Shown here one piece after another: positions 1 to 7,724 of a stretch of DNA of 64,000 bases. Every line of letters begins with the position of its first letter. Position 1 is the stretch's first letter. The notes beneath the pieces are model-generated. The model saw only the letters and a list, made by a program, of their open reading frames with translations. It was not told the DNA's origin and made no database searches. The translations under genes were made by a program, and so were the position numbers. Source of the DNA: Bradyrhizobium diversitatis (GTDB taxonomy: Bacteria; Pseudomonadota; Alphaproteobacteria; Rhizobiales; Xanthobacteraceae); the NCBI RefSeq assembly GCF_016031635.1, contig NZ_JACEGD010000021.1:160418-224417 (forward strand), written 5' to 3'.

Positions 1-454
1 ACGGCACGCCGGCCATGACGATGACGTTGCCGATCTTGAAGCCGGGAGCGAGGATGGTCGCGCTCTGGATCAGCTCGGCACCGTCGGGGATGCGGGCCAT
101 GCGCAGGCGGGCCTCGTTGAGGTCCTGCTCGCTCCAGCGCTCGCGGAAGCGGGCGACGACCTCCGGATGGTGATCGATACCGACGCCGAACGCCTTGGCG
201 ACGGCATCGGCGGTGATGTCGTCATGCGTCGGGCCGATGCCACCCGTGGTGAAGACGTAGCTGTAGCGATGCCGCAGCGCGTCCAGGGCGGCGATGATGT
301 CGGCCTCGTCGTCGGAAACAATCCGGACCTCCTTCAGGTCGATGCCGATATTGGTCAGGTACTCGGCGATGAAGCCGATATTCTTGTCCTTGGTCCGGCC
401 GGACAGGATTTCGTCCCCAATGACCAGAATGCCCGCCGTGACGATGTCGCTCAT
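1..454 (-). CDS. CinA/MoaB-like molybdopterin-binding domain protein (partial)
   Basis: The reading frame starts at the ATG at 452-454 (reverse strand) and runs off the left edge, so only about 151 N-terminal residues are visible. It begins MSDIVTAGILVIGDEILSGR, followed by a FTTGGIGPTHDDIT segment near residues 68-81. These are the hallmark motifs of the MoaB/Mog fold at the N terminus of competence/damage-inducible CinA-like proteins (GDEIL and GGxGPTxDD). Family members are either stand-alone MoCF-domain proteins of about 250 residues or longer CinA proteins with a C-terminal nicotinamide-nucleotide amidase; the missing C terminus prevents a choice. The gene is transcribed away from the ATP-grasp cluster on its right. 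Confidence 0.85.
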   Translation of the reverse strand, partial: MSDIVTAGILVIGDEILSGRTKDKNIGFIAEYLTNIGIDLKEVRIVSDDEADIIAALDALRHRYSYVFTTGGIGPTHDDITADAVAKAFGVGIDHHPEVVARFRERWSEQDLNEARLRMARIPDGAELIQSATILAPGFKIGNVIVMAGVP

Positions 455-736
455 GCCTTAAGTCCCTCAACTGTGACGCCGACTTTGCCGAGGTAACGCG
501 TTGAAGTCACGTGGTTTTGCTTCTGAAATAAGCAGTCCTCAGCCATTTTTTCAGGCAAGCCGCCGGCCGTCCCCGGCAAATGCCCCTCCTCCATGCTTAT
601 CGCGCTGGCCCGGCCCTTGCTACCTCCTAGGGAAGTCATGCACTCTCACGGCATGGCCACAGGACGTTGCGGTCTTCAGCAAGGCCCAAGCGCCCTGACC
701 AATGGTGCAACGCCTGGGGGAGAACAGTCGGAATCC
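455..736. other. Divergent intergenic region, no gene seen
   Basis: This 282-base stretch separates the leftward CinA-like gene from the rightward ATP-grasp gene and must hold both promoters. The ATP-grasp frame is open back to an ATG at 593, but the 48 extra residues (Pro/Arg/Gln-rich) do not look like family sequence, so I leave this part as non-coding. No convincing palindrome or terminator was found. Confidence 0.5.
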
Positions 737-2155
737 ATGGCAGTCGCGTTTGACGAAATGAATGTTGCCGGCGGAGACCTTCGCCCCGCCTATCGGGAGC
801 TGGCGCGCTGGCTCAAGGAAACGCCCCCCGAAGCCCTCGAATATCGGCGCCAGGAGGCTGAGCTCCTGTTCCGCCGGATCGGCATCACCTTCGCGGTCTA
901 CGGCGATTCCGAGTCCACCGAGCGCCTGATCCCCTTCGACGTGATCCCGCGGATCATGTCCGGCAAGGAATGGGCGCTGCTGGAGAAGGGGCTGAAGCAG
1001 CGCGTGCGCGCGCTCAACATGTTCCTGCGCGACATCTATCACGGCCGCGACATCCTCCGCGCCGAGATCGTGCCCGGCGATCTGATCTTCCAGAACCCGG
1101 TGTTCCGCCCCGAGATGAACGGCCAGCAGGTGCCGCACGACGTCTACGTGCACATCGCCGGCATCGACATCGTCCGGGTCGACGCCGAGGACTTCATCGT
1201 GCTGGAGGACAACGCCCGCACGCCGTCGGGCGTATCCTACATGCTGGAAAACCGCGAGATCATGATGCGGCTGTTTCCGGATCTGTTCGCCCGCCACAAG
1301 GTCGCGCCGGTCGAGCGCTACCCGGACGAGCTGCTCGCAGCCCTGCGCTCGGTCGCGCCGCTAAGCGCCTCCAGCGAGCCGACCGTCGCCCTGCTCACGC
1401 CCGGCGTCTACAACTCGGCCTATTACGAGCACTCGTTCCTCGCAGACAAGCTCGGCATCGAGCTGGTCGAAGGCCGTGACCTCATCGTCAAGAACAACGA
1501 AGTGTTCATGCGGACGACGGAAGGGCTGAAGCGGGTCGACGTGATCTATCGCCGTGTCGACGACGATTTCCTCGATCCCCTCACCTTCCGTCCCGACTCC
1601 GTGCTCGGCGTGCCCGGCCTGATGTCGGCCTACGCAGCCGGCAACATCACGCTCGCCAACGCCGTCGGCACCGGCATCGCCGATGACAAGGCGATCTACT
1701 CCTACATGCCCGACATCGTGAAGTTCTATCTCGGCGAGGAGCCGATCCTGAAGAACGTGCCGACCTGGCGCTGCCGCGAGCCGAAGGATCTCGCCTATGT
1801 GCTGGACAACTTAAGCGAGCTCGTCGTCAAGGAAGTGCACGGCTCCGGCGGCTACGGCATGCTGATCGGCCCCGCTGCGACCAAGGCGACGATCGAAGCT
1901 TTCCGCGACAAGCTCAAGCGCGAGCCGGAAGGTTTCATCGCGCAGCCGACGCTGGCGCTCTCGACCTGTCCGACCTGCACCGCATCCGGCCTCGCCCCGC
2001 GCCATGTCGACTTGCGCCCCTTCGTGCTCACGGGCAGCAAGAGCACCACGATCGTGCCGGGCGGACTCACACGGGTCGCGCTCAAGGAAGGCTCCCTGGT
2101 GGTGAATTCAAGCCAGGGCGGCGGCACCAAAGACACCTGGATCCTGGACGAGTAG
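737..2155 (+). CDS. Circularly permuted type-2 ATP-grasp protein (DUF404/DUF407)
   Basis: Predicted peptide-bond-forming ligase of 472 residues, using the ATG at 737. An upstream in-frame ATG at 593 would add a low-complexity leader and is disfavoured. Visible family features are the conserved NARTPSGVSYMLENRE stretch around residues 157-172, and the glycine-rich VKEVHGSGGYGM loop near residue 365, which fits an ATP-grasp nucleotide-binding loop. Proteins of this type are predicted (comparative genomics by Iyer, Aravind and colleagues) to ligate amino acids or peptides together with alpha-E and transglutaminase-like partners; no substrate is established. The stop is 4 nt before the alpha-E start, so the two are almost certainly co-transcribed. 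The length is typical of the family. Confidence 0.93.
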   Translation: MAVAFDEMNVAGGDLRPAYRELARWLKETPPEALEYRRQEAELLFRRIGITFAVYGDSESTERLIPFDVIPRIMSGKEWALLEKGLKQRVRALNMFLRDIYHGRDILRAEIVPGDLIFQNPVFRPEMNGQQVPHDVYVHIAGIDIVRVDAEDFIVLEDNARTPSGVSYMLENREIMMRLFPDLFARHKVAPVERYPDELLAALRSVAPLSASSEPTVALLTPGVYNSAYYEHSFLADKLGIELVEGRDLIVKNNEVFMRTTEGLKRVDVIYRRVDDDFLDPLTFRPDSVLGVPGLMSAYAAGNITLANAVGTGIADDKAIYSYMPDIVKFYLGEEPILKNVPTWRCREPKDLAYVLDNLSELVVKEVHGSGGYGMLIGPAATKATIEAFRDKLKREPEGFIAQPTLALSTCPTCTASGLAPRHVDLRPFVLTGSKSTTIVPGGLTRVALKEGSLVVNSSQGGGTKDTWILDE

Positions 2156-2159
2156 AGAG

Positions 2160-3104
2160 ATGCTGTCGCGTACCGCCGAAAACCTCTACTGGCTCGCCCG
2201 CTACGTCGAACGGGCCGAATATCTCGCGCGCACCATCGATGCGACGCTGCGCGTCACCGCGCTTCCCGCCGCCTATATCGGCAAGACCAATGAATGGGAT
2301 TCGGCGCTGCTCACCGCCGGCGTCGCCGCGAGCTTCTATCAGGCCTATGAGGAAGCCAACGAGCACAACGTCGTCGAGTATCTCTCGTTCTCCCAGAACA
2401 ACCCGTCCTCGATCAGGAACTGCATCGAGGCGGCGCGGCTGAACTCGCGCTCGGTGCGCACCGCGCTCACCAGCGAGATGTGGGACACCATCAACTCGGC
2501 CTGGATCGAGCTTCAGGCGGTGTGGAGCAAGGGCACCTCGACGCGCGAGGACCTCGCCAAGTTCCTGCGCTTCGTGCAGGAGACCTCGCTGCGCTTCGAC
2601 GGCTCGGCCTACCGGACCATGCTGCGCAACGACGCTTACTGGTTCTCGCGCATGGGCGTTCATCTGGAGCGCGCCGACAACACCGCGCGCATTCTCGACG
2701 TGAAGTACCACGTGCTGTTGCCCGAGGAGGAGCATGTCGGCGGCCCGCTCGACTTCTATCAATGGAGCTCGATCCTGCGCTCGGTCTCGGCGCTGACGGC
2801 CTATCACTGGGTCTATCGCGAGACGCTGAAGCCGTGGCTGATCGCGGATCTGCTCATCCTCAACGACACGCTGCCGCGCTCGCTCGCCAGCTGCTACGGC
2901 AACCTCGTGCGCAACCTCGACCAGATCGGCGTCGCCTATGGCCGCCAGGGCCCGGCCCAGCGACACGCCCGCGGCATCCGCAACCGGCTGGAACACAGCA
3001 ATATGAACGACATTTTCCAGCATGGCGTGCATGAATTCATCCAGGAATTCATCACGGACAATTCCAGGCTGGGCGAAATCATCACGAAGCAGTATTTGAT
3101 CTAG
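2160..3104 (+). CDS. Alpha-E domain protein (DUF403)
   Basis: A 314-residue mostly helical protein opening MLSRTAENLYWLARYVERAE, the diagnostic start of the alpha-E (DUF403) family. It follows the ATP-grasp gene by 4 nt. In many bacteria the two genes are neighbours or are fused in one polypeptide, so a physical complex is likely. The biochemical role is unknown; the family is predicted to assist the ATP-grasp ligase in a peptide synthesis or tagging step. A GAGAG sequence just ahead of the ATG can act as the ribosome binding site. The length is normal and nothing is truncated. Confidence 0.93.
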   Translation: MLSRTAENLYWLARYVERAEYLARTIDATLRVTALPAAYIGKTNEWDSALLTAGVAASFYQAYEEANEHNVVEYLSFSQNNPSSIRNCIEAARLNSRSVRTALTSEMWDTINSAWIELQAVWSKGTSTREDLAKFLRFVQETSLRFDGSAYRTMLRNDAYWFSRMGVHLERADNTARILDVKYHVLLPEEEHVGGPLDFYQWSSILRSVSALTAYHWVYRETLKPWLIADLLILNDTLPRSLASCYGNLVRNLDQIGVAYGRQGPAQRHARGIRNRLEHSNMNDIFQHGVHEFIQEFITDNSRLGEIITKQYLI

Positions 3105-3127
3105 CCGAGACTGAAACCTTCACCTTT

Positions 3128-3209
3128 CGTCATTCTGGGGCGATGCGAAGCATCGAACCCGGAATCTCGAGATTCCGGGTCTGGCGCTTCGCGCCATCCC
3201 GGAATGACG
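3128..3209. repeat. Dispersed palindromic repeat, 80-bp 'CTCGAG-centre' subtype
   Basis: Runs from GTCATTCTGGGG to ATCCCGGAATGAC, with the self-complementary centre CCGGAATCTCGAGATTCCGG. Nearly the same 80-81 bp unit is found at 33386, 50160 and 51314. It lies between the alpha-E and transglutaminase genes and ends 13 nt before the likely transglutaminase start. The last ATG inside the repeat (3204) is in frame with that gene and could be mistaken for its start. Confidence 0.9.
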
Positions 3210-3221
3210 GATCAAAACACC

Positions 3222-4070
3222 ATGCGCCTGCGAATCCAGCACATCACGACCTATCGCTACGAACCGCCGGCCACCAGCGTGATCCAGATCCTGCGCATGA
3301 CGCCTGGCAGTCATGACGGGCAATACGTCGCGGAATGGCAGATCGACGTCTCCACCGACACCAAGCTCGACATGCATGAGGACGCGTTCGGCAACGTCAC
3401 CCACGTGCTGTCCTGCGGACCTGTCGGCGACATCCAGATCACGGCAGAAGGGCTGATCGAGACCCACGATACCGGCGGCGTGCTACGCGGCACGGACGAG
3501 CGTTTCCCGGCCGGGATGTTCCTGCGCTCCACCGACCTCACCTCCGTCAATCCGGCGATGACGGCGGTTGCGCGCCAGTTGCGCAGCGAGGCCGAGAGCG
3601 ACACGCTGAGCTTCCTGCACACGCTGATGACGCAGATTGCCGATCACATGACGTTCGACGAAGACCCCACCAACAGTGGCACGTCCGCGGTGGAGGCGTT
3701 CGCGCTCAAGCGCGGGGTCTGCCAGGATTACGCGCACATCTTCATCGCCTGCGCCCGGGCCGGTGGCGTGCCGGCGCGGTTCGTCTCCGGGCACTTTCTG
3801 CGATCGGACGACACGGCGCACCAGGAGGCCGGCCATGCCTGGGCGGAGGCCTACGTGCCCGATCTCGGCTGGGTCGGCTTCGATCCCGCCAACAGCATCT
3901 GCGCCACCGACGCCCATGTGCGCGTTGCGATCGGGCTCGACTATCTCGGCGCGGCACCGGTGCGTGGCACGCGCTATGGCGGCGGCACGGAAACGCTGGC
4001 GGTGGCCGTGAAGGTCGAGCAGACCAGCCGCGGCGGGCAGTCGCAATCGCAGTCCCAGCGGCAGAGCTAG
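3222..4070 (+). CDS. Transglutaminase-like cysteine protease family protein
   Basis: A 282-residue protein of the bacterial transglutaminase-like family, with the N-terminal region seen in members linked to ATP-grasp/alpha-E genes. The likely catalytic triad is Cys about 167 (RGVCQDYAHIF), His about 205 (GHAWAEAY) and Asp about 221 (GFDPAN). The start chosen is the ATG at 3222 (MRLRIQHITTYRYE); an in-frame ATG at 3204 lies inside the palindromic repeat. The tail is Ser/Gln-rich (QSQSQSQRQS). The role is probably hydrolysis or transfer at amide bonds, as partner to the upstream ligase pair; no substrate is known. It is the third gene in the same direction as the ATP-grasp and alpha-E genes. 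Confidence 0.92.
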   Translation: MRLRIQHITTYRYEPPATSVIQILRMTPGSHDGQYVAEWQIDVSTDTKLDMHEDAFGNVTHVLSCGPVGDIQITAEGLIETHDTGGVLRGTDERFPAGMFLRSTDLTSVNPAMTAVARQLRSEAESDTLSFLHTLMTQIADHMTFDEDPTNSGTSAVEAFALKRGVCQDYAHIFIACARAGGVPARFVSGHFLRSDDTAHQEAGHAWAEAYVPDLGWVGFDPANSICATDAHVRVAIGLDYLGAAPVRGTRYGGGTETLAVAVKVEQTSRGGQSQSQSQRQS

Positions 4071-4137
4071 GTGCTGCCGGACGAGCGCATGCGCCGTGCT
4101 ACAATCGCGGGATCGGATCAGCCCAGCGAGGTAGCCC

Positions 4138-4545
4138 ATGGCGACTGTAAAACTGCTTTCGGATGACGAACTCTCCGCCGACGCGCGCGCCGTTTTCGAC
4201 GACATCCGGATGGTGCGGAAGTCGGATTTCGTCAACAATTTCTGGCGGGCGCTGGCGCATGATCCGAAGACGCTGCGGCGGACCTGGGAGAGCATCAAGG
4301 ACGTGATGGCTCCGGGTGCGCTCGATCCCAAGGTCAAGGAAATGCTTTATGTGGCGGTTTCGATCGCGCATGGCTGCAGCTACTGCATCCACTCGCACAC
4401 CGTCGCCGCACGGGCCAAGGGCATGACCGAGGCCGAATATGGCGAGCTGCTCGCCATCGTCGGCATGGCTGCGGAGACGAACCGGCTGGTCACGGCGCTC
4501 GGCGTGCCCGTCGACGAGGCGTTTCTGGTGGACGCGGCGGATTGA
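4138..4545 (+). CDS. AhpD-like carboxymuconolactone decarboxylase-family protein
   Basis: A 135-residue all-helical CMD-family protein. It has the redox-type signature Glu68 ... Cys80-Ser-Tyr-Cys83-x3-His87 (HGCSYCIHSH), as in AhpD peroxidase-type members, rather than the residues of true PcaC decarboxylase. The function is therefore more likely peroxide or thiol redox chemistry than aromatic degradation. It sits 67 nt behind the transglutaminase and before the Anbu peptidase, and may be an accessory of that cluster or a chance neighbour. Confidence 0.88.
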   Translation: MATVKLLSDDELSADARAVFDDIRMVRKSDFVNNFWRALAHDPKTLRRTWESIKDVMAPGALDPKVKEMLYVAVSIAHGCSYCIHSHTVAARAKGMTEAEYGELLAIVGMAAETNRLVTALGVPVDEAFLVDAAD

Positions 4546-4551
4546 GCGACC

Positions 4552-4656
4552 GTCATTCCGGGGCGCGACGAAGTTGCGAGCCCCGGAATCCATCAAGCGG
4601 CACGGTTAGCGGATGAATGGATTCCGGGTTCGCGCTGGCGCGCGCCCCGGAATGAC
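4552..4656. repeat. Dispersed palindromic repeat, long subtype
   Basis: Starts GTCATTCCGGGGCGCGACG and ends GCCCCGGAATGAC. The inner arms GGAATCCAT and ATGGATTCC flank an unrelated centre of about 25 bases. It belongs to the same family as the repeats at 8988, 14845, 40184 and 44783. It lies between the AhpD-like gene and the Anbu gene. Confidence 0.9.
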
Positions 4657-4729
4657 GGCCGGAATCGGGGGTTGGACCGGACCTCGAAATTGGCTAGTAA
4701 TTCCGCGCAAACGCGTTCGGGGACTGGAA

Positions 4730-5488
4730 ATGACCTATTGTTGCGGAATCCTGGTTCGGGACGGTCTGGTGATGATCGCCGACACCCGCACCAATGCCGG
4801 CCTCGACAACGTCTCGACCTTCCGCAAGCTGCACATCTTCTCCAAGCCCGGCGAGCGCATCATGGCGATCGCCAGCGCCGGCAACCTCGCCATCAGCCAG
4901 TCGGTGCTCTCCACCCTGACCGAAGGCCTGGAGGATCCCAACACGGGCGAGATCGAGACGCTGATGAACGCGCCGACCATGTTCCAGGCCGCCCAGCGCA
5001 TCGGCCGGGCGATCCGGGCGGTGCATGCCACCGAAGGACCGGCGCTGAAGTCCGAGGACGTGTCCTTCGACGTCTCCTTCCTGTTCGGCGGCCAGATCAA
5101 GGGCGCGCGCATGCGTCTGTTCATGGTCTACACCGCCGGCAATTTCATCGAGTGCACCACCGACACGCCCTACCTGCAGATCGGCGAGCACAAATACGGC
5201 AAGCCGGTGCTCGACCGCGCCATGCATTACGACGTCGAACTTTACGAGGCGCTGAAGACCGGCCTGATCTCGATGGATTCGACGATGCGCTCGAACCTCG
5301 GCGTCGGCCTGCCGATCGACGTGCTGGTGGTGCGCACGGACGCCTGTGAAGCCGATCTCAACCACCGCATCGAGGCGGGCGAACCCTATTTCCACGATTT
5401 GCGCTCGCGCTGGTCGGCGGCGTTGCGCGCCGCGCACCAGAACATTCCGCGCCCGCCCTACAAGAACGAAAAAGAACCCAAAACCTGA
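4730..5488 (+). CDS. Anbu-type proteasome-like peptidase (20S beta/HslV superfamily)
   Basis: A 252-residue Ntn-hydrolase starting at the ATG at 4730 (MTYCCGILVRDGLVMIADTR). The frame is open further upstream but only through repeat DNA. The N terminus matches the 'ancestral beta subunit' Anbu family: after removal of Met1, Thr2 would be the N-terminal nucleophile, followed by the G-x4-DG-x3-ADTRTNAG segment. Anbu proteins self-assemble into ring or helical particles, and their substrates are unknown. Anbu genes are known to cluster with circularly permuted ATP-grasp, alpha-E and transglutaminase genes, which is what is seen here. This suggests a ligase/tagging plus proteolysis pathway, but that remains a prediction. 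Confidence 0.93.
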   Translation: MTYCCGILVRDGLVMIADTRTNAGLDNVSTFRKLHIFSKPGERIMAIASAGNLAISQSVLSTLTEGLEDPNTGEIETLMNAPTMFQAAQRIGRAIRAVHATEGPALKSEDVSFDVSFLFGGQIKGARMRLFMVYTAGNFIECTTDTPYLQIGEHKYGKPVLDRAMHYDVELYEALKTGLISMDSTMRSNLGVGLPIDVLVVRTDACEADLNHRIEAGEPYFHDLRSRWSAALRAAHQNIPRPPYKNEKEPKT

Positions 5489-5514
5489 CAGCAAAAGAGA
5501 AAAGGCAGGAAACG

Positions 5515-6273
5515 ATGAGTGAAGCGAAAAAGATCGCGTTGGTGACCGGCGCCGGCACCGGTGTCGGGCGCGCAGCGTCGCTGGCGCTGATGAACACCGG
5601 CTTCACCGTGGTGCTCGCAGGGCGCCGGCTCGACATGCTCGAGGACACGGCGAAGCTCGGCCCCGCCGGAAAGAGTCTCTGCGTCACCGCCGACATGACC
5701 AAGCCGGAGCAGATCGCCGCGCTGTTCGACAAGGTGAAGGCAACCTATGGTCGCCTCGACGTGCTGTTCAACAATGCCGGCATGGGCGCGCCGGCCGTGA
5801 ACTTCGAGGACCTCAGCCTCGAGCAGTGGCAGGCGGTGGTGAACACCAACCTCACCGGCCCGTTCCTGTGCACCCAGCACGCCTTCCGCATCATGAAGGA
5901 CCAGACCCCGCGCGGCGGCCGCATCATCAACAACGGCTCGATCTCGGCGCATGCGCCGCGGCCGTTCTCGGCCGCCTACACCTCGACCAAGCACGCCATC
6001 ACGGGCCTGACCAAGGCCAGCAATCTCGACGGGCGCATGTACGACATCGCGGTCGGCCAGGTCGATATCGGCAATGCGGCGACGCCGATGACCGACCGTA
6101 TGGTCAACGGCCCCGGCGTGCTGCAGCCCGACGGCACCACCAAGCACGAGCCGCGCATGGACGCCAAGGCGGTCGGCGACGCCGTCGCCTACATGGCCGG
6201 CCTGCCGCTCGACGCCAACGTGCTGACGATGACGGTGATGGCGACCAAGATGCCGTTCGTGGGGCGGGGCTGA
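5515..6273 (+). CDS. SDR-family NAD(P)-dependent oxidoreductase
   Basis: Classical short-chain dehydrogenase of 252 residues. It shows the cofactor motif TGAGTGVG at 11-18, the NNAG motif, and the catalytic Ser142, Tyr155 (YTSTK) and Lys159. The sequence AGGAAA sits just upstream of the ATG as ribosome binding site. The gene begins 26 nt after the Anbu stop and could be read through from it, but no functional link is evident. The substrate cannot be inferred; it acts on a carbonyl or alcohol in the cytoplasm. Confidence 0.92.
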   Translation: MSEAKKIALVTGAGTGVGRAASLALMNTGFTVVLAGRRLDMLEDTAKLGPAGKSLCVTADMTKPEQIAALFDKVKATYGRLDVLFNNAGMGAPAVNFEDLSLEQWQAVVNTNLTGPFLCTQHAFRIMKDQTPRGGRIINNGSISAHAPRPFSAAYTSTKHAITGLTKASNLDGRMYDIAVGQVDIGNAATPMTDRMVNGPGVLQPDGTTKHEPRMDAKAVGDAVAYMAGLPLDANVLTMTVMATKMPFVGRG

Positions 6274-6380
6274 ACTAAAACTGCGAAAACAACCCCATGC
6301 ACAGTAGGCGTCAAGAGGCGCCTGCTGTTGCCGGGCTGCGGGGGTAATGTGAGCTAACATCCTGCACTGCCACCACATTC

Positions 6381-6465
6381 GTCATTGCGAGCGCAGCGAA
6401 GCAATCCAGAATCTTTCCGCGGGGAGATTCTGGATTACTTCATCGCAAGGGCTCCTCGCAATGAC
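6381..6465. repeat. Dispersed palindromic repeat, 'GTCATTGCGAG' family
   Basis: Outer arms GTCATTGCGAG and CTCGCAATGAC, with inner arms CCAGAATC and GATTCTGG. It is related in design, but not in body sequence, to the GTCATTCCGG family: both begin GTCAT and end ATGAC. It lies between the convergent SDR and MFS genes, where it could also help end transcription. Confidence 0.85.
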
Positions 6466-6483
6466 GGAGGAGAGAGCGGAGGC

Positions 6484-7677
6484 CTACTCCAAACTCTCCA
6501 CCTTTCGCAGGGCCGGAAACAGCTTCATCCAGAGCAGCGCCACTGCGACGGTGGCGACGCCGCCGAGCACGGCGGCGGGCATGGCGCCGAGCAGCGCGGC
6601 TGCCACTCCGCTCTCGAACTGGCCGAGCTGGTTCGAGGCGTTGATGAACAGGAAATTCACCGCGCCGACCCGCCCGCGCATCTCGTCGGGCGTAGAGAGC
6701 TGCACCAGCGAGAAGCGGATCACGACGCTGATCGTATCGGCCGCGCCCAAAGCAGCGAGCGACAGCACCGACAGCCACATCCAGGACGACAGCGCGAACA
6801 CGATGGTGGCAAGGCCGAACACGATCACGGCCTGGAACATCCGCAGGCCCACATGCCTGGAGATGGCGTGACGCGCCAGCACCATGGTCATCAACAGCGC
6901 GCCGACCGCGGGCGCCGCGCGCAGCACGCCGAGCCCAACCGGGCCGGTCTGCAGGATGTCGCGGGCGTAGATCGGCAGCAATGCCGTGACGCCGCCGAAC
7001 AGCACGGCGAACAGGTCCAGCGAGATGGTGCCCAGGATCGCGGGATTGCTGCGGATGAAGCGGACGCCGGCAAAGATATTGTCCGAGTTCGTCCCCTCCT
7101 TGAGCACCGCTTGCGGGCGCGGCCGGATGAAGCCGGTCAGAATCATCCCCAAAACCCAGAACAGCACCATCCCGGCATAGGCCAGATGCGGGGCGACCGC
7201 GTAGGCGAAGCCGCCGAGCGCCGGCCCGGTGATAGTCGCGACCTGCGCCGCGCCGCTGGAAATGGCCGTGGCACGCTGGAGCGACCCTTGCGGTGCGATC
7301 AGCGGCAACAACGCCGCCGTGGTCGGGCTCTCGAATGCGCCGGCAATGCCGAGCACGAAGGTTGCAATGAATATCTGCACCTCGCCGACCGCGCCGAAAT
7401 AGGTGGCGAATGCAAGATAAAGCGCGGTCGCGGCTTCCACGAGCTGACAGAGCTGGACCACGCGCTTGCGCTCGTAGCGGTCGGCGGCGTGGCCTGCGAC
7501 GAACACCAGGAGCGCGGTGGGCAGGAACTGCACGAGGCCGACCATGCCGAGGTCGAACGCCGAGCCGGTGAGATCGTAGATCTGCCAGCCGATCGCGACC
7601 GCCGCGATCTGGCTGGAAAAGCGAGACAGGCTGCGCGAGAACAGGAAGAACAGGAAGGCGCGGTGGGACAGGAGCAC
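6484..7677 (-). CDS. MFS transporter, EntS/MFS_3-like exporter
   Basis: A 397-residue polytopic membrane protein with about 12 hydrophobic segments. It has the typical loop GHAADRYERKRV after TM2 and a second LSTPDEMRGRVGAVNF loop in the C-terminal half, both usual for the EntS-like (siderophore exporter) branch of the major facilitator superfamily. The start appears to be the GTG at 7675-7677: no ATG is available before an in-frame stop near 7722. It is divergent from the nucleoside transporter with a gap of only about 47 nt, so the promoters overlap. The substrate is unknown. Confidence 0.88.
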   Translation of the reverse strand: MLLSHRAFLFFLFSRSLSRFSSQIAAVAIGWQIYDLTGSAFDLGMVGLVQFLPTALLVFVAGHAADRYERKRVVQLCQLVEAATALYLAFATYFGAVGEVQIFIATFVLGIAGAFESPTTAALLPLIAPQGSLQRATAISSGAAQVATITGPALGGFAYAVAPHLAYAGMVLFWVLGMILTGFIRPRPQAVLKEGTNSDNIFAGVRFIRSNPAILGTISLDLFAVLFGGVTALLPIYARDILQTGPVGLGVLRAAPAVGALLMTMVLARHAISRHVGLRMFQAVIVFGLATIVFALSSWMWLSVLSLAALGAADTISVVIRFSLVQLSTPDEMRGRVGAVNFLFINASNQLGQFESGVAAALLGAMPAAVLGGVATVAVALLWMKLFPALRKVESLE

Positions 7678-7724
7678 GCGGGCCGTAACCGGCGAATCCG
7701 CGGCTGTTGGTTGCTCTGGACATC

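Noticed and set aside
593..736. N-terminal extension of the ATP-grasp protein from the ATG at 593
   Set aside because: The 48 residues are not like the family, and the ATG at 737 gives a protein of normal length.
3204..3221. Upstream ATG for the transglutaminase inside the palindromic repeat
   Set aside because: The ATG is part of the conserved repeat end (GGAATGACGG), and the family sequence starts at MRLRIQ (3222).
6296..6340. Imperfect inverted repeat CAGTAGGCG / CGCCTGCTG after the SDR gene as terminator
   Set aside because: No T-run follows, and one pair is mismatched; only the repeat at 6381 is reported.
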